64,000 nt of DNA from Cacconaster sp045642485. GTDB lineage: Bacteria; Bacteroidota; Bacteroidia; Bacteroidales; UBA932. Under the pieces are notes generated by a model, which was not told the DNA's origin, did not search any database, and worked only from the letters and a program-made list of their open reading frames with translations. The stretch is from NCBI GenBank assembly GCA_045642485.1, contig JAZUIV010000080.1:1-64000 (forward strand), given 5' to 3'. Positions 60,038-64,000 of this stretch are shown piece after piece (position 1 is the stretch's first letter; every line of letters starts with the position of its first letter). The position numbers were made by a program, and so were the translations under genes.

Positions 60038-62557
60038 ATGAGAAAAACAGCAATTTTCGCACTGTCCGCCATCTTAGCGGCAGCCTGCACCACGGGTCCC
60101 TCCTCAGAGGTTGTGGCCCCACTTGATTCAATCTCCATCAACATATCGGAAAAATGTGCCGGCATATCTCCTGATATGTACGGTATCTTCATCGAGGAAA
60201 TAAACAATTCCGGGGACGGTGGAATGTACGCCGAACTGATCAGAAACAAGAGCTTCGAAGACCTTGAGCTGCCGGAAGGCTACCACGTGGAAGACGGCAG
60301 GCTGGTAACTCCTCTTCAGTATCACCACATCAGGGGAGAGATGGTGCAGACCGCCCACCCCTGGCCGTCAGACCCGGTGCCGGGATGGACTCTCGAAGGA
60401 GACGCGACAATGGTTCTGACCAAAGAGAACCCTATGTTCGAATCAGCTCCCAACAGCTTGAAAGTCAACGTCGGCAGTCAGGCTATTCTGACCAACGGAG
60501 GCTATTGGGGAATGTATCTGCAGAAAGGGATGGACTACGAACTCCGCGTGATTGTAAAACCATACGGGGACAGTGATATTGCGGTCAGACTCGTCGGTGC
60601 TGACGGCGGAATCCTGGCGGAGAAACCCCTTGAGGCAGCCAGGTCCGGAGAATGGAACGACGTACGCACCGTCATCACGCCGGAAGCGACGTCAGACAGT
60701 TCCACCCTCGCGCTGGTGATAAATGGAAAAGGCGCAGTCAGTTTCGACTATGTCTCCCTGATGCCGGCTGAGCGTTACTCATATAATGGTGTCAAACTCC
60801 CCCTGCGCAATGACGTGGCGGAGATGCTCGCAGACCTCAAACCCTCGTTCATCCGCTGGCCGGGCGGATGCGTGGTCGAGGGAATCTCCCTGCAAGCCAG
60901 ATACGAATGGAAGAAGAGCCTCGGCGACCCTGCATCAAGACCCGGTAACTACAATCCCTGGGGATACCACTGCAGCTTCGACTTCGGATATCACGAGATG
61001 CTCTCTTTCTGTGAATCCATAGGAGCGAAGGCTCTGTTCGTATGCAATGCCGGTATGGGCTGCAACGGAAGGCAGGGTGACCTCTGCAGCGAAGATGAGA
61101 TACAGTTCTACATCGACGACTGCCTGGATGCCATTGAATATGCTCTCGGCCCCGTCGATTCCGAATGGGGCGCAGTAAGGGCCGCGGCCGGACACCCTGA
61201 TCCATTCCCGCTCGCTTTCATCGAGGTAGGCAACGAGAACGAAGGGACTCAGTATGAGAGGCATTACAATATCTTCCACAAGGCCATAAAGGAGAATTAC
61301 CCCGAACTGACACTCATCTGCAACAACGGAATGTTCGGCAAGGGCTCCATTGAAGAGACTGATATGATTGACCCCCACTGGTACGTCAAACCCGAATTCT
61401 TCTTCCAGAACACCCACCTGTTCGACAATGTCAAGCGAGGAGATTACACCGCATACGTGGGGGAATACGGCGTCAACACTGATGTGGGCAACGGCTGTAT
61501 GATAGGAGCGCTTGCGGAAGCGGCGTGGATAGGAGGAATGGAACGCAACGGCGACTTCGTGAGGATGTGCTCGTTCGCCCCGCTTATGGAGAACCCCAAC
61601 GGTCGGCTCTGGCCTGTAAATCTGATATGGATGAACTCTTCAAGTGTACTGGGCCGCAGTTCTTACTACGTACAGAAGATGGCTTCAACCAACAGGCCGG
61701 ACTACAACGTGAAATGCAGCGCATACGAGAACAAGGTTGACAGCCCGGGCTACAAACCAGGAAGAATTTCTCTGGGTACCAACCACACCGTCAGCGAGTT
61801 CAAGGAGATCACCGTGACCACGGCGGACGGTATAGTTCACAGCCTGGACCCGAGCGCCATCAAAGCCATCCGGGGAGACTGGAGCGTTTCCGGGGGAGTG
61901 CTCCGCCAGAACAGCCTTCTGGCCGAAGGCAGCCTATGCACCTTCGACGGCATATATGAAGGCAACTACTCAATCGACCTGAAATTCCGCAGAATCAAGG
62001 GTGACGAAGGCTGCTACGTAGGGTTTGCGATGGACGAGACCGCCGTCAACGGATACCGATGCTCAATAGGCGGCTGGGATGACAGCATCACATCCATCGA
62101 ACTTATGATGTCCGGAAGCGGCTTCTCCCAGGAAAGCCAGGCGAACTGCAGCGTCATAAAAGAAGGCGTATGGCAGAGCGTACACGTGGAGGTGAAGGAC
62201 GGCACCAGCACCCTCCATATCGACGGAAAAGAAATCACCCGGCACCACGTTCCCTCCGAGTCAGTGACATACTACACCGCAGGATATGACGAAAAGAATT
62301 CGGAGACCGTCATCAAAGTCGTGAACCGAGGCGGTGAGATGTTCCCGCTCAAGGTCACCCTCGAAGGTGCACGAAAGATCGCCCGCCGTGGCAAGGTCAT
62401 CACCCTTGCGGCCTACGGAGAACGGGAGGAGAACACTTTCGATGAGCCGATGAAAATTTCTCCGGTCGAGAGCCCGTGGAACGGATTCGGGAAGAATTTC
62501 ACCTACAATCTGGAACCTTATTCCTACACTGTACTTCGCATAAAGACAAACAGATGA
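60038..62557 (+). CDS. GH51 alpha-L-arabinofuranosidase, lipoprotein
   Basis: The 839-residue exported enzyme has a lipoprotein signal (LAAACTTG), the N-terminal segment ISPDMYGIFIEEINNSGDGGMYAELIRNK, and FIRWPGGCVVEGI. The acid/base Glu is residue 400 in EVGNENEG, and the nucleophile Glu is residue 476 in the VGEYGVNTD segment. Between the catalytic barrel and the C-terminal beta domain (near residues 615-760) lies an insertion with lectin-like strands (GCYVGFAMDET, SVHVEVKDGTSTLHIDGKEI). It releases arabinose from arabinan or arabinoxylan. Its stop overlaps the next gene by 4 bases. Confidence 0.93.
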   Translation: MRKTAIFALSAILAAACTTGPSSEVVAPLDSISINISEKCAGISPDMYGIFIEEINNSGDGGMYAELIRNKSFEDLELPEGYHVEDGRLVTPLQYHHIRGEMVQTAHPWPSDPVPGWTLEGDATMVLTKENPMFESAPNSLKVNVGSQAILTNGGYWGMYLQKGMDYELRVIVKPYGDSDIAVRLVGADGGILAEKPLEAARSGEWNDVRTVITPEATSDSSTLALVINGKGAVSFDYVSLMPAERYSYNGVKLPLRNDVAEMLADLKPSFIRWPGGCVVEGISLQARYEWKKSLGDPASRPGNYNPWGYHCSFDFGYHEMLSFCESIGAKALFVCNAGMGCNGRQGDLCSEDEIQFYIDDCLDAIEYALGPVDSEWGAVRAAAGHPDPFPLAFIEVGNENEGTQYERHYNIFHKAIKENYPELTLICNNGMFGKGSIEETDMIDPHWYVKPEFFFQNTHLFDNVKRGDYTAYVGEYGVNTDVGNGCMIGALAEAAWIGGMERNGDFVRMCSFAPLMENPNGRLWPVNLIWMNSSSVLGRSSYYVQKMASTNRPDYNVKCSAYENKVDSPGYKPGRISLGTNHTVSEFKEITVTTADGIVHSLDPSAIKAIRGDWSVSGGVLRQNSLLAEGSLCTFDGIYEGNYSIDLKFRRIKGDEGCYVGFAMDETAVNGYRCSIGGWDDSITSIELMMSGSGFSQESQANCSVIKEGVWQSVHVEVKDGTSTLHIDGKEITRHHVPSESVTYYTAGYDEKNSETVIKVVNRGGEMFPLKVTLEGARKIARRGKVITLAAYGEREENTFDEPMKISPVESPWNGFGKNFTYNLEPYSYTVLRIKTNR

Positions 62558-63759
62558 ATAATATGAGACGGACAGCAGCCATCATTCTGACACTGTGCAT
62601 CGCCGCAGCCTGCACGCAGACCCCTGAAAACCCATACCACTTCGACGGCAAGCCCACTCCCGAAGTGCTGGACAATTATCTTGACCGGGCGATAACGATG
62701 AACAATATCCTCACTGACGACTATCCCGACAGGGATGCCGACATAGCCTTCATTGCCGATATCGGCGCGAAGTTCGTGGGCCGAGCCGTCTGTATGTGGG
62801 GCGGCGAAAAACGGCTGAACGACCCCCATTGGGTCGAAGGAGCGAAGGAAATGTCAGCCAGAATACACGCAGTATCGCCGGAGACCGTGTTGCAGGGATG
62901 CTGCTTCGAGGCTTTCTCCCGCGACATCGAGACGGTCAGGATTCCGGCATACGCCTTCGAGTCCCTCGGGCTCCCGGTTGAAGAGAGACATTTCGACTAT
63001 GAAGCCCTCCTCTACCCCGACGGCTCGTACGTGGACCATTGGCATCCCGGCAGCAGTGTACCCGACATCCGCCAGACAGAGACCCAGCTATGGTACTCTA
63101 CACTCATCGGCAAATTTGTGGAGATGGGCTGCGAAGGTGTCCACCTCGGCCAGACGATGCTCGTGGGTGAACAGGACACCGACTGGAAAGCATACGACGA
63201 GTTCATTTCAAAAATGCACGCATATCACGACCCTCACGCAAGACGCCACTACGTGATGTATGACGCTCACGCAGGCGAAGAGGGGATGTTCACTCCGGAC
63301 GGCCGCAGCGTGCTGGACTACAACGCCTTCCCTATGCGGGTGGAAGAGACTCCCGAAAACGGCTATCTTACAGCCCGCCTCAGGCCCGGCTTCACCGATG
63401 CAATGTACGGCACCTATCCGCACCCCTACCTTGTCGAACTTGACGGATGGGGTATGAGCAAGCATCCCGGTCAGCCTTCAGACAGGACCGACCCCAACCT
63501 CTCATTCTGGGAGCAGATTTATGTCTGGGGATATGATGAGGAGACCTGGTTCTACGTAATGCCGGAGCAACAGAGGAATGACTGGCTCCGCTACGCCTAC
63601 CATTGGATAAAGGAGAATGATCCCTGGTGCCATCTCCAGATGCCGGCAACCAAACCGATCTCCGTTGACAACGGGATGATGCGCGCAATCGCCCCCACTG
63701 AAAACGTACCCAACGCCATCAACCTCGGTCCCGTAATCAAGGAACTCTGGGGAGAATAA
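62554..63759 (+). CDS. Uncharacterised lipoprotein, possible TIM-barrel glycosidase
   Basis: The ATG at 62554 sits in the ATGA overlap with the GH51 stop; the next ATG, two codons later, is an alternative. The 401-residue protein has a lipoprotein signal (ALA-type lipobox AAACTQT). Its mature part has alternating strand and helix segments, such as DADIAFIADIGAKFVGRAVCMWGGE, GCEGVHLGQTMLVGE and HYVMYDAHAGEEG, with many aromatic and acidic residues as in glycoside hydrolases. I cannot assign it to a family. Context between GH51 and GH16 suggests polysaccharide degradation. Confidence 0.7.
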   Translation: MNNMRRTAAIILTLCIAAACTQTPENPYHFDGKPTPEVLDNYLDRAITMNNILTDDYPDRDADIAFIADIGAKFVGRAVCMWGGEKRLNDPHWVEGAKEMSARIHAVSPETVLQGCCFEAFSRDIETVRIPAYAFESLGLPVEERHFDYEALLYPDGSYVDHWHPGSSVPDIRQTETQLWYSTLIGKFVEMGCEGVHLGQTMLVGEQDTDWKAYDEFISKMHAYHDPHARRHYVMYDAHAGEEGMFTPDGRSVLDYNAFPMRVEETPENGYLTARLRPGFTDAMYGTYPHPYLVELDGWGMSKHPGQPSDRTDPNLSFWEQIYVWGYDEETWFYVMPEQQRNDWLRYAYHWIKENDPWCHLQMPATKPISVDNGMMRAIAPTENVPNAINLGPVIKELWGE

Positions 63760-64000
63760 TTACTCCTCAGGGTATTCGTAGAAACGTATCCAGTCGATTT
63801 CCATCTCCACCGGGAGATCTTCAAGCCGTGCTTCACCCGGCCAGGGTGCGCCCACCTGCATATCGACGTAGAGGGCGAACTGCTTGTCGAATGACCACTG
63901 GAGGGAGCCAAGCTCAGGCTGACGCCTGTAAGTGATGGTACAGGAGTCATTAATGAAGAGCTTGATGCTGTCCCGGTAGTGCTCGACCGCATACACGTTG
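63760..64000 (-). CDS. GH16-family glycoside hydrolase, C-terminal fragment
   Basis: The last 79 or so codons of a gene that begins beyond the window encode VEHYRDSIKLFINDS followed by FALYVDMQVGAPWPGEARLEDLPVEMEIDWIRFYEYPE. This is the final beta-jelly-roll part of GH16 laminarinase/beta-glucanase proteins, where MEIDWIRFY is the usual ending. The catalytic ExDxxE lies outside the window. It is immediately tail-to-tail with the lipoprotein gene (adjacent stop codons). Confidence 0.8.
   Translation of the reverse strand, partial: NVYAVEHYRDSIKLFINDSCTITYRRQPELGSLQWSFDKQFALYVDMQVGAPWPGEARLEDLPVEMEIDWIRFYEYPEE

Noticed and set aside
60280..60296. CCACGTGG core resembling a parS site
   Set aside because: It lies inside the GH51 coding region far from parAB and lacks the outer TGTTTC/GAAACA arms of the parS consensus.

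Overview
The window is a chromosomal segment of a member of the Bacteroidales (phylum Bacteroidota), with a GC content of about one half. Several lines point there. Promoters match the Bacteroidota consensus (TTTG, about 20 bp, TAnnTTTG). Purine-rich Shine-Dalgarno sites are mostly absent. Lipoprotein signals are abundant. Families that are essentially Bacteroidota-specific are present: DUF3857 transglutaminases, the PG0541 PII-like protein, the BT_3928 DoxX protein, DUF5683 next to parAB, and a histone H1-like Hc1 protein. The genus cannot be fixed from the sequence. No phage, insertion sequence, CRISPR array or rRNA operon is visible, and no gap between genes exceeds 300 bases.

Layout. 1-4232: the end of mutA, then mutB and a CoA-transferase, which together form the propionate-producing end of succinate fermentation, closed by a terminator. 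4356-6336: an acetyltransferase and two uncharacterised lipoproteins. 6439-8249: tRNA-Asp, rsmD, a short DUF3822-like gene and a membrane-anchored protein. 8374-14392: NrnA, two FKBP-type lipoproteins and two DUF3857 proteins, the second a pseudo-transglutaminase. 14373-15490: adk and hpt. 15596-21325: an outer-membrane barrel facing a parA-parB-DUF5683-mltD chromosome-segregation and cell-wall operon. 21382-30069: housekeeping genes (lipid kinase, glnS, miaA, smpB, hemW, a prenyl synthase, thioredoxin). A striking nested inverted-repeat element lies at 24927-25082.

30154-38884: one transcription direction carries an M49 peptidase, a membrane LytTR regulator, and the TolC, adaptor and RND pump genes of a tripartite efflux system with its PII-like partner. 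38939-48115: a clostripain-family peptidase, an unusual folP, tmk, BT_3928, rplY, pth, hslR, manA, a CPBP protease, a divisome coiled-coil gene, hc1 and holA. 48171-57942: a GH92 mannosidase, the CCA enzyme, a nuclease-fold protein, alr, an MMPL exporter with a LolA-like carrier, and an Omp85 barrel. 57972-59925: tsaE and yifB. 60038-64000: the start of a polysaccharide-utilisation region with GH51, an unknown TIM-barrel-like lipoprotein and the end of a GH16.

The most interesting items are the structured element at 24927-25082, the direct-repeat operator and apparent leaderless start of the GH51 gene (with several other ATG or GTG starts 4-6 bases after a -7 box), the unassigned lipoprotein between two glycosidases, the MMPL-LolA pair, the pseudo-transglutaminase and the shortened folP. 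All functions are inferred from sequence recognition alone; no database search was possible.
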